Source of the DNA: an uncultured delta proteobacterium
GTDB taxonomy: Bacteria; Desulfobacterota; Desulfovibrionia; Desulfovibrionales; Desulfovibrionaceae
DNA: 64,000 nucleotides
Direction of reading: 5' to 3'
Assembly: GCA_903843965.1 (NCBI GenBank)
Contig: CAIMRY010000023.1
Location: 1-64,000, forward strand
Shown here in pieces: positions 1 to 7,832 of the stretch. The position numbers were made by a program, and so were the translations under genes. The notes under the pieces are model-generated. The model was given only the letters and a program-made list of their open reading frames with translations, was not told where the DNA came from and made no database searches. How positions within the stretch are numbered: position 1 is the stretch's first letter; the number at the start of each line of letters is the position of its first letter.

Positions 1-12
1 ACTCAAGCGAGA

Positions 13-38
13 GAGCCAGCGAGTTGCCCCGCTGGCTC
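13..38. terminator. Stem-loop, possible terminator of an upstream gene
   Basis: A perfect 9-bp stem (positions 13-21 pairing with 30-38) with an 8-nt loop lies at the left edge of the window. No strong T-run follows directly on the plus strand, though an AT-rich stretch with TTTT occurs about 14 nt further on. It may close a gene that ends before the window; direction is uncertain. Confidence 0.4.
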
Positions 39-89
39 CACGAATACAATCATTTTAGGAATCACAAGTCGTTACAAAGGAAAACGCCC

Positions 90-140
90 ATGAGTCGTAT
101 CGGCGAGAGAGTGAACAACGTCTTGCAACTCCACAGCTAG
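90..140 (+). CDS. Possible 16-residue leader peptide
   Basis: A 17-codon frame starts at ATG 90 after an AAAGGA ribosome-binding-like sequence spaced 8 nt upstream, and stops at TAG 138-140. The predicted peptide (MSRIGERVNNVLQLHS) resembles nothing I recognise. It lies 45 nt upstream of the small gene at 186 and could be a leader or chance. Only the start signal supports it, so confidence is low. Confidence 0.25.
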   Translation: MSRIGERVNNVLQLHS

Positions 141-185
141 AGGGCGAGCCCCCCTCGCCCCGGCGAACCCCCGGAGGCCACAGCC

Positions 186-473
186 ATGAGCAAGAGCCGC
201 ACGCCTTTCGCCAGCGCGTCCGACACCCCGGACACCGCCGTCAAGCCCAGCCACCACCACCCCGTGGGCCTTTTGTACACCCTGCTGCGCCACGGCCGCG
301 GCCTGACGCACGAGGAGGCCCGGCGCCGCAGCACCGAGTCCATTGGCGGCCCGCCCGTCAACGGCCCATCCGTCAACAACACGCATGTCAAAAGCACATC
401 CGTCAACAGCACATCTGTCAACAGCCCATCCTCCAACAGCTCACACGCCGACGGCCCGCCCAAAGCGGCCTGA
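186..473 (+). CDS. Hypothetical 95-aa protein with a repetitive tail
   Basis: Unrecognised small protein. The start at ATG 186 is supported by GGAGG at 173-177. Residues 1-55 are basic and non-repetitive, including HHHP and an Arg-rich stretch (EEARRR). From about residue 57 the protein becomes a run of near-repeats of the type PSVNSTSVN, encoded by a roughly 15-nt tandem repeat at about 345-435. Such tails recur in other genes of this window and are probably slippage products rather than a fold. There are no membrane segments or cysteines. It is convergent with the cyclophilin gene at 542-1159. A real gene is likely but not proven, because the DNA is GC-rich and the protein is short. Confidence 0.5.
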   Translation: MSKSRTPFASASDTPDTAVKPSHHHPVGLLYTLLRHGRGLTHEEARRRSTESIGGPPVNGPSVNNTHVKSTSVNSTSVNSPSSNSSHADGPPKAA

Positions 474-541
474 GGCCCAAAAAAAGGCGGCCCCGCAGGA
501 CCGCCCTTGTCTGTAAGCAATGGGCCGGACAGGCGCGCCGA

Positions 542-1159
542 TTATTCCGACAGCACCACGACCTTCTTGATGATGACGGGCCTCAGCGGCACGTCGGAGA
601 ACGGCCCGCGCATGCCCGTGGCCACGCCTTTGATCTCGTCGACCACGCGCTTGCCGTCCACGACCTTGCCGAACACGGCGTAGCCCCAGCCCTGCTCGGT
701 CTTTTCGCGGTAGTCCAGGGAGCGGTTGTCCTTCACGTTGATGTAGAACTGGGCCGAGGCCGAGTGCGGTTCCGCAGTGCGGGCCATGGCGATGGTGTAC
801 AGCGTGTTCTTGAGCCCGTTGTCGGCCTCGTTTTTGATGGCCGGGCCGGTGGGCCTCTCGTTCATGGTGATGTCGAAGCCGCCGCCCTGGATCATGAAGC
901 CGTTGATGACGCGGTGGAAAATTGTGCCATCGTAGTGGCCGCTTTTGGCGTATTGCAGGAAGCTGGCCACGGAGAGCGGGGCTTTGTCCTTGAACAGCTC
1001 CAACACGATGTCGCCCTTGGTGGTCTCCATCTTGATCAGGACCTTGCCGGGCTGCGGGGTGATCGCCGATCCGGGGGCCGCATCGGCGGCCAGGGCCGAA
1101 CCGTACAAGGAGAGGACAAACAGGGCCGAGAACAAGGCCAGGCGGAAGAGACGCTGCAT
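542..1159 (-). CDS. ppiA: Periplasmic cyclophilin-type peptidyl-prolyl cis-trans isomerase
   Basis: The 205-aa protein catalyses proline cis-trans isomerisation in exported proteins. It has a signal peptide at residues 1-24 (cleavage after ALA), so it acts in the periplasm. The cyclophilin fold spans about residues 40-203. Hallmark active-site motifs are present: FHRVINGFMIQGGGF at 81-95 with the catalytic Arg83, MAR at 125-127 and QFYIN at 137-141. Length and motif order match bacterial PpiA. It stands alone between a small convergent gene and an intergenic repeat, so it is probably monocistronic. Identification is firm; the symbol follows the exported cyclophilin A of enterobacteria. Confidence 0.95.
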   Translation of the reverse strand: MQRLFRLALFSALFVLSLYGSALAADAAPGSAITPQPGKVLIKMETTKGDIVLELFKDKAPLSVASFLQYAKSGHYDGTIFHRVINGFMIQGGGFDITMNERPTGPAIKNEADNGLKNTLYTIAMARTAEPHSASAQFYINVKDNRSLDYREKTEQGWGYAVFGKVVDGKRVVDEIKGVATGMRGPFSDVPLRPVIIKKVVVLSE

Positions 1160-1273
1160 TTCGCAAACTCCTTCTGTGGATGGTTACAGGCGGTCGTGCC
1201 GCTACGGCTTTCTAGCAGACCCGCGCAGCCACGGCAACGGCCTGGACAAGCCCAAGCCCGGTCGCCTCCTCCG

Positions 1274-1311
1274 GCCGCCTGCTCCTGCCGCCTGCTCCGG
1301 CCGCCTGCTCT
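1274..1311. repeat. 13-bp tandem repeat, three copies
   Basis: The unit GCCGCCTGCTCC(T/G) occurs at 1274, 1287 and 1300 with a period of 13 bp. It lies between divergently transcribed genes (ppiA minus, 1382 plus). The period is not a multiple of three, which suits non-coding DNA. No function is evident. Confidence 0.65.
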
Positions 1312-1381
1312 GGCCCAGCGCATTGTCTTGCCTCCGGATGTGCGCTAGGGTAGCTTCGTGCGTTCAACCCAGGAGGCCGCC

Positions 1382-2506
1382 ATGATCCCTTGCCCCTGCG
1401 CCAACCCCACTGCCCCGCCCACGTCGAAACGCAAGTCTCCGGTCGTCCTGCTGGCGCTCGTTGCGCTGGCGCTGCTGGTTGTTCCGGGTGTTCCGGCGCT
1501 GGCCCTGGCCGCCCAGGCGCAGCCCCCACAGGACGCGGCACAGGCCCAGACAGCGTCGGGCCAGACGGAGTTGGACCGAGCTGTTCTGACGCAGGACATG
1601 CCGGCAAACGCCGCGCAGGCTCAGGTCAAGCTGGCCAGCGCCGCTGCGGTCGACGCGGATGACCGGGGCCTGAGCCCCGCCGCCTTGCCGCGCTACGTCA
1701 TCGTCAAGGCCGTGGGCCAGGGCGTGGGCCCAAAAGAGGCCGAACAGAAGGCCCTGCTCATCGCCCGCCTCCTGGCCGCCAAGCGCTATGCCGCCCTTGG
1801 CGGCGACAAGGTCCTGGACCTCTCGCCCCAGGGCATGCGCATCATCGCCAGCCACGCCACGTTGCCCATGGGCCTGGCCACGGTGCGCGCCGTGGTCCTG
1901 GTGGAGCTGCGCCTGCGCCCCCTGCCCGAACCGCCGCCCGTTGCCCTCGGCCTGCCGGTGCTGCGCGTCAACGTGGACGCCACGCCCCAGGTCATTGTTG
2001 AATCCAACCGCCCCTGTGAGGTCCTGATCGCCATCGACTCTGGCAGCGAGGCCGAGCCGGAGTTTTTGCCCGGCGGCAGCGGCGCGGTCTATCGCCTGGC
2101 CCCGGGCAAGCCCATGCTGCTGGCCCTGCCGCCAGTCAACACCTCGGCCAACGCACAGGCCAACGCACAGGCCAACAAACAGGCCAGGCTGCGCGTGCAG
2201 GCCTGCACCGGCGGGCTGGCCGCCCCGTCCATGGACGCCAGCCTGGACGAGACCTTTGCCAGGGCCAGGGCGGGCAGGTCCCGGCTGTCCACCCTGGAGG
2301 GCGTGGTCTCGGAATGCGTGGAGGCCCGGGCGGCCCTGCCGAACCAGGCGGCCCAGCCCGAACGGACCGAGCGGACCAAACAGGCCGACATGCCCAAGCG
2401 CTCCCTGCGCCAGAAGTCACCGCAAGCCCCGGTGAACATGACCGGCGCGGCCGGACGCGAGGCCGGGCTGCCGGTGCCGAACGACCCGGGCAGGAATCAG
2501 CCCTAG
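1382..2506 (+). CDS. Secreted protein of unknown function, partner of the CHASE2 cyclase
   Basis: The start at ATG 1382 is chosen because AGGAGG lies at 1371-1376; an upstream in-frame ATG at 1358 has no such signal. The 374-aa product begins with a basic region and a hydrophobic stretch (about residues 18-43) ending in ALALA, a likely signal peptide. Residues about 105-180 contain a region rich in alternating A/L and basic residues (PKEAEQKALLIARLLAAKRY) that loosely recalls LPP20/FlgT-type exported domains, but I would not name it. A 12-nt repeat gives ANAQANAQANKQ near residue 256. The C-terminus is basic and low in complexity. The next gene starts 13 nt downstream, so the pair is probably co-transcribed; a periplasmic partner for the CHASE2 sensor is an inference. 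Confidence 0.75.
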   Translation: MIPCPCANPTAPPTSKRKSPVVLLALVALALLVVPGVPALALAAQAQPPQDAAQAQTASGQTELDRAVLTQDMPANAAQAQVKLASAAAVDADDRGLSPAALPRYVIVKAVGQGVGPKEAEQKALLIARLLAAKRYAALGGDKVLDLSPQGMRIIASHATLPMGLATVRAVVLVELRLRPLPEPPPVALGLPVLRVNVDATPQVIVESNRPCEVLIAIDSGSEAEPEFLPGGSGAVYRLAPGKPMLLALPPVNTSANAQANAQANKQARLRVQACTGGLAAPSMDASLDETFARARAGRSRLSTLEGVVSECVEARAALPNQAAQPERTERTKQADMPKRSLRQKSPQAPVNMTGAAGREAGLPVPNDPGRNQP

Positions 2507-2518
2507 GCGGCCCCGGCC

Positions 2519-4519
2519 ATGCCCGACCCCACAGCCAGCCTGCCTGCCACTCTGCCCTCCAACCTGCCCAGGAAGGCGCGCGGCCTGGCCGCTGGCTGCG
2601 CCCTGCTGGCGCTTTTCTGCGTTCTTCTGGCGGCCTTTCCCGGCGTTTTCACGCGCCTGGAGCTCTCCCTGTCCGACCTGCGCTTCCGGCTGGCCACGCG
2701 GCCCCTGGCCCACCCGGACATCGTGTTCGTGGACATCGACGACGACTCGGTGCGCCTGTTCGGCGCGTGGCCCATTGCGCGCTCGGCCCACGCCAGGGTG
2801 CTCGACATTCTCACCGACTGCGGCGTGTCCCTGGTGGCCTTTGACATCGTGTTCCACGGCCCCTCGGCCAAGGACGGCGACCACGGCGCGGGCGAGCGGG
2901 AGGACGCGGCCCTGGAGGCGGCCATCGCCCGCAATGGCCGGGTGGTGTTTCCTGTGGGCGTGGGGCTGGTGCGCGAGCCCGAGGTGGTGCGCCTGAGCCC
3001 GGATGCGGACGACCTGCCGCTTCTGCCTTCGCTGCTGCCGCCGGGGCAGGTGCATGTGCCGGACCTGCTCCAGGCCGAGACGACCTTTCTGCCCCTGGCC
3101 CGGCTCTCGCGCCAGGCCATCGGCCTGGGGCACGTTGCCGCCACCCCGGACGCGGACGGCGTGTACCGGCGCATGCCGCTCTATGTGGGCTACCACGGCC
3201 AGCTCTTGCCCTCCCTGGCGCTGACGTGCGTGCTGCGGCACCTGGGGGCCAAGGCCCTGGCCCGGCCCGGCGCGCTGGACATCACCTGGCCGGGCGGGCG
3301 CATCAGCGTGCCCACGGACGACCAGGGCCTGCTGCCCGTGAACCTGCCCGCGCCCTGGGGCCGGGGATTCTGGCATGTGTCCTACGCCGAGCTGATTGAA
3401 GCCGCCGCTGACCCGGCGCGCATGGCCTTCCTGCGCCAGGGGCTCAAGGGCAAGATCGCGCTTATTGACCTTGCGGCCTCCGGCACCACGGACATCAAGG
3501 CCACCCCGCTGTCCGAGGCCGAGCCCCTGGCCACCCTGCACGCGGGGCTGATGAACACCATCCTCACCGGCGCCTTCTTGCGCCAGACCCCGGCCTGGAG
3601 CTCCGCAGCCCTGGCCGGCGGCTTTCTGTTCCTGCTGACCCTTTTGTACCTGCGCCTGCCCATCCGCCGCTTTTTGCCCGTGGGCGCGCTTGTGTGCGCC
3701 CTGTGCCCGGCCAGCGTGCTCGGCATCTATCTGGCCAGCGGCCTGGCGTTGAGCCTCACGGCCAGCACCGGGGCCTGCGTCTTCTTCCTCCTGGGCCTGC
3801 TGGCCGAGGGCCTGGCCCGTAGCGCACGCGAAAGCGCGCGGCAGCGGCGCATGCTCGAAGCCTATTTTTCTCCGGCCATCGCCCGGCAGATCCTGGAGTC
3901 CGGCACGGACATCATGGAGGGCCGGGGCGTGGACCTGTCGGTGCTGTTTTCGGACATCGCCGGGTTCACGGCCCTGAGCGACCACATGGAGCCCGCCGAG
4001 GTGCAGCGCTTCCTGGGAGAATATCTGGAGGAGATGACCGCCTGCGTGTTCCGGCACGGCGGGGCCGTGGACAAGTTCATGGGCGACGGGGTCATGGCCT
4101 TTTTCGGCTACCCCGAGGCCCCAGGCGTGGACTCTGTGGAGAACGCCCGGCGCTCGGCCCTGGGCGCCGTGTCCGCCGCCGTGGACATGCAGGCCGCCTT
4201 GCGCCGCCTGAACGCGCGCTGGCGCGCCCAGGGCCGCCACGAGATCCAGATCCGCATCGGGGTGAACACGGGCCACTGCGTGGTGGGCGACATGGGCTCC
4301 AGGTCGCGCCGCGAGTTCACCCTGCTCGGGCGCAACGTGAACCTGGGCCAGCGCCTGGAGTCCAACGCTTCCAAAGGCGGCGTGCTCCTCAGCGCGCGCA
4401 CGGCGGCCCTGGTGCGCGCGCACTTCAACCTGAGCGAGCCCGCGCTGATCAAGGTCAAGGGCTTTGACCAGGAGGTGGAGGTCGTCAGCGTGGTGCTGCC
4501 CGAGGGCGATGGGGCGTAA
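2519..4519 (+). CDS. CHASE2 sensor adenylate cyclase (class III)
   Basis: Membrane-bound class III nucleotide cyclase, 666 aa. An N-terminal hydrophobic segment (about 21-41) precedes an extracytoplasmic CHASE2 domain (about 42-355), then a cluster of transmembrane helices (about 360-435) and a cytosolic cyclase domain (about 470-645). Metal-binding aspartates are present: Asp479 in LFSDIAGFT and Asp523 in KFMGDGVMAFF. The Lys of DKFMGDG with the Thr of FTLLG fits adenine rather than guanine selection, and NVNLGQRLE supplies the Asn/Arg transition-state pair. It should make cAMP in response to a periplasmic signal. It follows the secreted protein gene by 13 nt. The palindromic element downstream (4531-4836) separates it from the convergent dsr operon. 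Confidence 0.95.
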   Translation: MPDPTASLPATLPSNLPRKARGLAAGCALLALFCVLLAAFPGVFTRLELSLSDLRFRLATRPLAHPDIVFVDIDDDSVRLFGAWPIARSAHARVLDILTDCGVSLVAFDIVFHGPSAKDGDHGAGEREDAALEAAIARNGRVVFPVGVGLVREPEVVRLSPDADDLPLLPSLLPPGQVHVPDLLQAETTFLPLARLSRQAIGLGHVAATPDADGVYRRMPLYVGYHGQLLPSLALTCVLRHLGAKALARPGALDITWPGGRISVPTDDQGLLPVNLPAPWGRGFWHVSYAELIEAAADPARMAFLRQGLKGKIALIDLAASGTTDIKATPLSEAEPLATLHAGLMNTILTGAFLRQTPAWSSAALAGGFLFLLTLLYLRLPIRRFLPVGALVCALCPASVLGIYLASGLALSLTASTGACVFFLLGLLAEGLARSARESARQRRMLEAYFSPAIARQILESGTDIMEGRGVDLSVLFSDIAGFTALSDHMEPAEVQRFLGEYLEEMTACVFRHGGAVDKFMGDGVMAFFGYPEAPGVDSVENARRSALGAVSAAVDMQAALRRLNARWRAQGRHEIQIRIGVNTGHCVVGDMGSRSRREFTLLGRNVNLGQRLESNASKGGVLLSARTAALVRAHFNLSEPALIKVKGFDQEVEVVSVVLPEGDGA

Positions 4520-4577
4520 GACGAAATCGGCCTCCGGCGGCTGTGGGGCCTGAGGCCCCCCAGACCCTCCCATTGCG

Positions 4578-4620
4578 CCGAAAGGGCTGTTTCAGGAGGA
4601 ACCTGAAACAGCCCTTTCGG
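4578..4620. terminator. Perfect 19-bp hairpin downstream of the cyclase gene
   Basis: Positions 4578-4596 pair exactly with 4602-4620 around a 5-nt loop. It lies 58 nt after the cyclase stop codon and probably ends that transcript. The T-content after the stem is modest, so efficiency as an intrinsic terminator is uncertain. Confidence 0.6.
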
Positions 4621-4698
4621 CTTGTGTGGGCCAGGGGAAGCACAAGCGGGCGATTTCTTTCTTTGCCCTTTCACCAAGCTTCTTAAAACGGCCAACCG

Positions 4699-4738
4699 TG
4701 CGCTGGTTTTCGAGCGTCTCCGCTCGAAAACCAGCGCA
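4699..4738. terminator. Perfect 18-bp hairpin downstream of the dsr-linked CobB gene
   Basis: Positions 4699-4716 pair exactly with 4721-4738 around the loop TCTC. The stem contains a TTTTCGAGCG/CGCTCGAAAA core. It is placed to receive minus-strand transcripts leaving the CobB-like gene, about 100 nt after its stop. Confidence 0.55.
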
Positions 4739-4837
4739 CATTGCCAGGGCCAGGCCAAGCCGAGGCTTTGGACGTGGTTGCCCCGGCCCAGGCCCTACGG
4801 GGGGTCCGGGGGCCTCAGGCCCCAGGCCGCCGGAGGG

Positions 4838-6253
4838 CTATTGACCTTTGTGCTGTTGATGCGCCAGGGCGGCGCGGACGAAGCTGGGCGCCCAGTGCGG
4901 GGTGCCCAGGGCGTGGATGTGCGTGTATGCGGCGAAGGTGTTGGCTGTGACGAGCCCGTCGCGTTTGCCGAGCATGCCCTGGCCGCGCAGCATGCGCAGG
5001 GCCGTGGGCAGGTTCTGCGTCTGGCCGCTCTGCTCCATGCAGGCCGAGTAGTGGAACTCGTGCCCGGTGAGGTGCGCGCCCAGCGGATGGAAGGGATTTT
5101 CGGCCTCGACCAGGGCCTCCACATAGCCCAGGCCCTGGGGCCGGGGGCACAGCCGCGTGGTCAGCGGGAAGACTCCGGCCAGGGCGTGCTCGCCGTTGTC
5201 GCCGTTTTGGTCGATGGCCAAGCTGGCGCAGAGGTACATGAAGCCCCCGCACTCGGCGTAGATGGGCAGCCCGGCCTGGGCCAGGGCGCGCACATGCGCG
5301 CGCACCAGGGTATTGGCCGAGAGCGCCTTGGCGTGGGTTTCGGGGAAGCCGCCGCCCAGGTACAGGCCGTGGATCTCCGGCCAGGGCTCGTCCGAGAGCA
5401 GGCTCAGGCGCGTGAGCTTTGCGCCCGCGTGCTCCAGGGCCTGGAGGTTTTCCGGGTAGTAGAACCACAGGGCCGCGTCGTAGACGTAGCCGATGACCGG
5501 GGCCTGCCCGGCGGCCACAACGGGCGCGGGCCAGGGCACGGGCGGGGCCGGGTCCGGGGCGGGCGCGCTGCGGGCGATGGCGAGCACGCGGTCCAGGTCC
5601 ACGCAGGCGGCCACCGTGTCGGCGATGGCGTCCAGGGCCTGTTCGCGGCCAGCGTGCTCCTGGTCGGAGACCAGGCCCATGTGGCGCTCGGGGATGGGGT
5701 TGTGGACGGCTTTGGGCAGGGCGCCCAGCACCGGCACCCCGGCCAGGCCCTCGATGCACTCCTTCAAAATATTGCGGTGGCGCTCGCCCGCAGTGCGGTT
5801 CAGGATGACCCCGGCCAGGTTCAGGCCCGGTTCAAAGGCCCGGCACCCGGCCACGATGGCTGCGGCCGTACGGGTCATCTTGGTGGCGTCGAGCACGAGG
5901 ATGACGGGCGCGGAAAGCTGGCGCGCCAGCTCGGCCGTGGAGCAGGTGCCCTCCCGGTCCTTGCCGTCGAACAGGCCGCGGTTGCCCTCGATGATGGAGA
6001 GATCAGCATGGGCGGCCTTTTCCTGGAACAGGGCGGCGATGACGGCCTGCGGCAGCAGGAAGGGGTCGAGGTTGCAGGCCTGGGCTTTGGCCGCATGGGA
6101 CAGCCAGGAGGCGTCGATGTAGTCCGGGCCCTTCTTGAAGGGCTGGACCGACAGGCCCCGGCGGCTGAGGGCGCGCATGAGCCCGGCGGAGACAAAGGTC
6201 TTGCCCGAGCCGCCGGAGAGTCCGGCCAGGATGATGCGGGGGAAGGCTGTCAT
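4838..6253 (-). CDS. CobB/CbiA-family glutamine amidotransferase linked to dsr (DsrN-like)
   Basis: A 471-aa protein of the cobyrinate a,c-diamide synthase family. It uses ATP and glutamine to amidate side-chain carboxylates of a tetrapyrrole. The N-terminal DTBS-like ATPase has the P-loop GLSGGSGKT (residues 10-18); the C-terminal class I amidotransferase domain has the nucleophile Cys335 in YAECGGFMYL and the GHEFHYS motif near the end. It is the last gene after dsrA-dsrB-dsrD, separated from dsrD by a hairpin. A second, longer family member lies at 35931-37541. Because sulfite reductases of Desulfovibrio carry siro(heme)amide and the homologue DsrN of sulfur oxidisers has been proposed to make it, I infer that this copy amidates sirohaem rather than a corrinoid. 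The family call is firm; the substrate is inference. Confidence 0.92.
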   Translation of the reverse strand: MTAFPRIILAGLSGGSGKTFVSAGLMRALSRRGLSVQPFKKGPDYIDASWLSHAAKAQACNLDPFLLPQAVIAALFQEKAAHADLSIIEGNRGLFDGKDREGTCSTAELARQLSAPVILVLDATKMTRTAAAIVAGCRAFEPGLNLAGVILNRTAGERHRNILKECIEGLAGVPVLGALPKAVHNPIPERHMGLVSDQEHAGREQALDAIADTVAACVDLDRVLAIARSAPAPDPAPPVPWPAPVVAAGQAPVIGYVYDAALWFYYPENLQALEHAGAKLTRLSLLSDEPWPEIHGLYLGGGFPETHAKALSANTLVRAHVRALAQAGLPIYAECGGFMYLCASLAIDQNGDNGEHALAGVFPLTTRLCPRPQGLGYVEALVEAENPFHPLGAHLTGHEFHYSACMEQSGQTQNLPTALRMLRGQGMLGKRDGLVTANTFAAYTHIHALGTPHWAPSFVRAALAHQQHKGQ

Positions 6254-6298
6254 GCGGCTTTGGCCTGGGCTGTCCGGGGCTTGGACGATGGAAACGAG

Positions 6299-6327
6299 AA
6301 AAGCCTTGCCCAGGGTCTGGGCAAGGC
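6299..6327 (-). terminator. Intrinsic terminator or attenuator after dsrD
   Basis: A perfect 11-bp stem (6303-6313 with 6317-6327, 3-nt loop) is followed on the minus strand by TTTT (6302-6299). It lies between dsrD and the CobB-like gene and should reduce read-through, keeping the structural sulfite reductase transcript more abundant than the amidotransferase. Confidence 0.75.
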
Positions 6328-6358
6328 CCCTCGAACAAAGCCTTTGCGCGGGAGGAGG

Positions 6359-6601
6359 TTAGTCCTCGCCGTCGGCATGCTTGCCGGCGCCGGCAAGGCC
6401 ATACATGGACGTGCTGCCGCTGGACCAGAAGACCAGGGTTTCCTCGTTGATCATCTGGGTCAGGATCTTCTTGACGTCACGGCCTTTCTCCTCAGGGAAA
6501 AGGGCGGTGAAGTCGTTGAAGTAGAACTTGCTCTTCATCTTGGCCTTGGAGGTGATGAACTCGATGATCTTGGCCTTGGCTTCTTCAAAAACGAGCGCCA
6601 T
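6359..6601 (-). CDS. dsrD: Dissimilatory sulfite reductase accessory protein DsrD
   Basis: The 80-aa product matches DsrD in length and sequence (it starts MALVFEEAKAKIIEFI and contains the FYFNDFTALFP and INEETLVFWSSGST segments). DsrD is a small cytoplasmic winged-helix protein that stimulates sulfite reduction by DsrAB. It lies 65 nt downstream of dsrB in the same transcription unit, the order found in Desulfovibrio. A short acidic C-terminal tail (KHADGED) is present. It is followed by an intrinsic terminator-like hairpin at 6299-6327. Confidence 0.97.
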   Translation of the reverse strand: MALVFEEAKAKIIEFITSKAKMKSKFYFNDFTALFPEEKGRDVKKILTQMINEETLVFWSSGSTSMYGLAGAGKHADGED

Positions 6602-6666
6602 GGTGTTGCCCCTTTTGTTGTGAGGGGCGCGGAAGTTGCCCTCCGCGCCCCGTTCTCAGTCGTCGG

Positions 6667-7812
6667 CTAGAACTTGAACTGCGTGGTCTGGCGCCAAGTG
6701 TAGTACGCCGGATCACGGAAGTCGTCGATCAGATGGGCGGAGAACTCCAGCTCGCACTTCTCGAAGAAGCGCTCCCAGCCGATGCGGTTGGCCCAGTCGC
6801 CCAGGCGCTCGTACTTGCGGGCGTCGGCGGCGTAGGTGTCCAGGATCTTCTTGATGACCTTGGTCATTTTCGGCCAACGCGGGGGCTCGTTGGGGATGAA
6901 GGGCACGACGACCTTGGAGAACTTGGGGGTCGTGATGCGGTTAGAGATCTTGCCGCCGACCATGATGGCGATGCCGTCACCGGTCTTGTCGGCAAGGGGC
7001 ATGGCCGGGCACATGGTGTAGCAGTTGCCGCAGAACATGCAGCGCTCGTTTTTCACGGCGACGGTGTTGACCTGCTTGCCCTGGAACTCGATCTTGGTCG
7101 GGCGGATGGCGCCGGTGGGGCAGGCCGCCACGGCCAGGGGCACTTCGCAGATGTTGTCCACGCTCTCGTGGTCGATGATCGGGGGCTTGCGGTGGATGCC
7201 CAGGATGGCGATGTCGGAGCAGTGCACCGCGCCGCACATGTTCAGGCAGCAGGCCATGGAGATGCGCACGGGCGCGGGCAGACGCATGTTCTGGAACTCT
7301 TCGAACACCACGTCCATGGTCGCCTTCACGGTGCCGGAGGCGTCCGTGGCGGGCGTGTGGCAGTGGACCCAGCCCTGGGTGTGCACGATGTTGGTGACGC
7401 CGGCGCCGGTGCCGCCGACCGGGAACTTGTGGGAGCCGCCGGGGAACTTGCGGCTGTTCAGGTCAGCCTTGAGGGCCTTGGCGTCCTCAAGGGTGCCGAC
7501 CATGAACTCGATATTGTTGCGGGTGGTGAAACGCAGGTGGCCGCCGCAGAACTTGTCGGCGATGTCGCAGATCTCGCGGATGTGGGTGACGCTCATGAGA
7601 CGGGCGCCGCCGCAACGCACGGTGTAGACCTTGTCGCCGGAGAGGCCGACGTGCAGCAGCATGCCGGGCTCGATGATCTCGTGGTAGTCCCAGGCGCCTT
7701 TGTTCTTGGCCAGGACCGGGGGCAGGAAGTCGGTGAAGTGACGCGGACCGATGTCGGTGATGCGTCCCTCCATCGGTTTCGCGGGATTGTATCCGGAAGA
7801 AATGAAAGCCAT
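6667..7812 (-). CDS. dsrB: Dissimilatory sulfite reductase beta subunit
   Basis: A 381-aa beta subunit of the alpha2beta2 sirohaem enzyme that reduces sulfite with electrons from the respiratory chain and DsrC. Siroheme/[4Fe-4S] ligand cysteines are visible in the [11 protein letters not shown] segment. A ferredoxin-type domain carries [16 protein letters not shown] around residues 258-275 for an extra [4Fe-4S] cluster. The N-terminus ([20 protein letters not shown]) is typical of DsrB. The start at 7812 has a strong GGAGG about 5 nt upstream in the 20-nt gap behind dsrA. The enzyme is cytoplasmic, and this subunit binds the catalytically competent sirohaem. Confidence 0.98.
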   Translation of the reverse strand: MAFISSGYNPAKPMEGRITDIGPRHFTDFLPPVLAKNKGAWDYHEIIEPGMLLHVGLSGDKVYTVRCGGARLMSVTHIREICDIADKFCGGHLRFTTRNNIEFMVGTLEDAKALKADLNSRKFPGGSHKFPVGGTGAGVTNIVHTQGWVHCHTPATDASGTVKATMDVVFEEFQNMRLPAPVRISMACCLNMCGAVHCSDIAILGIHRKPPIIDHESVDNICEVPLAVAACPTGAIRPTKIEFQGKQVNTVAVKNERCMFCGNCYTMCPAMPLADKTGDGIAIMVGGKISNRITTPKFSKVVVPFIPNEPPRWPKMTKVIKKILDTYAADARKYERLGDWANRIGWERFFEKCELEFSAHLIDDFRDPAYYTWRQTTQFKF

Positions 7813-7832
7813 GATGTTTCCTCCTGTCCTAC

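Larger units (their letters stand above)
4531..4836. repeat. Intergenic palindromic element with 34-36 bp inverted ends
   Basis: The gap between two convergent genes begins with CCTCCGGCGGC...GGGGCCTGAGGCCCC (4531-4566) and ends with its near-complete inverse (4803-4836). Each arm contains its own small palindrome (GGGGCCT/AGGCCCC). Two more perfect hairpins lie inside: a 19-bp stem at 4578-4620 and an 18-bp stem at 4699-4738. No target-site duplication is evident at the ends. It could be a bidirectional terminator region or a mobile-repeat relic; no coding frame in it is convincing. Confidence 0.6.
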
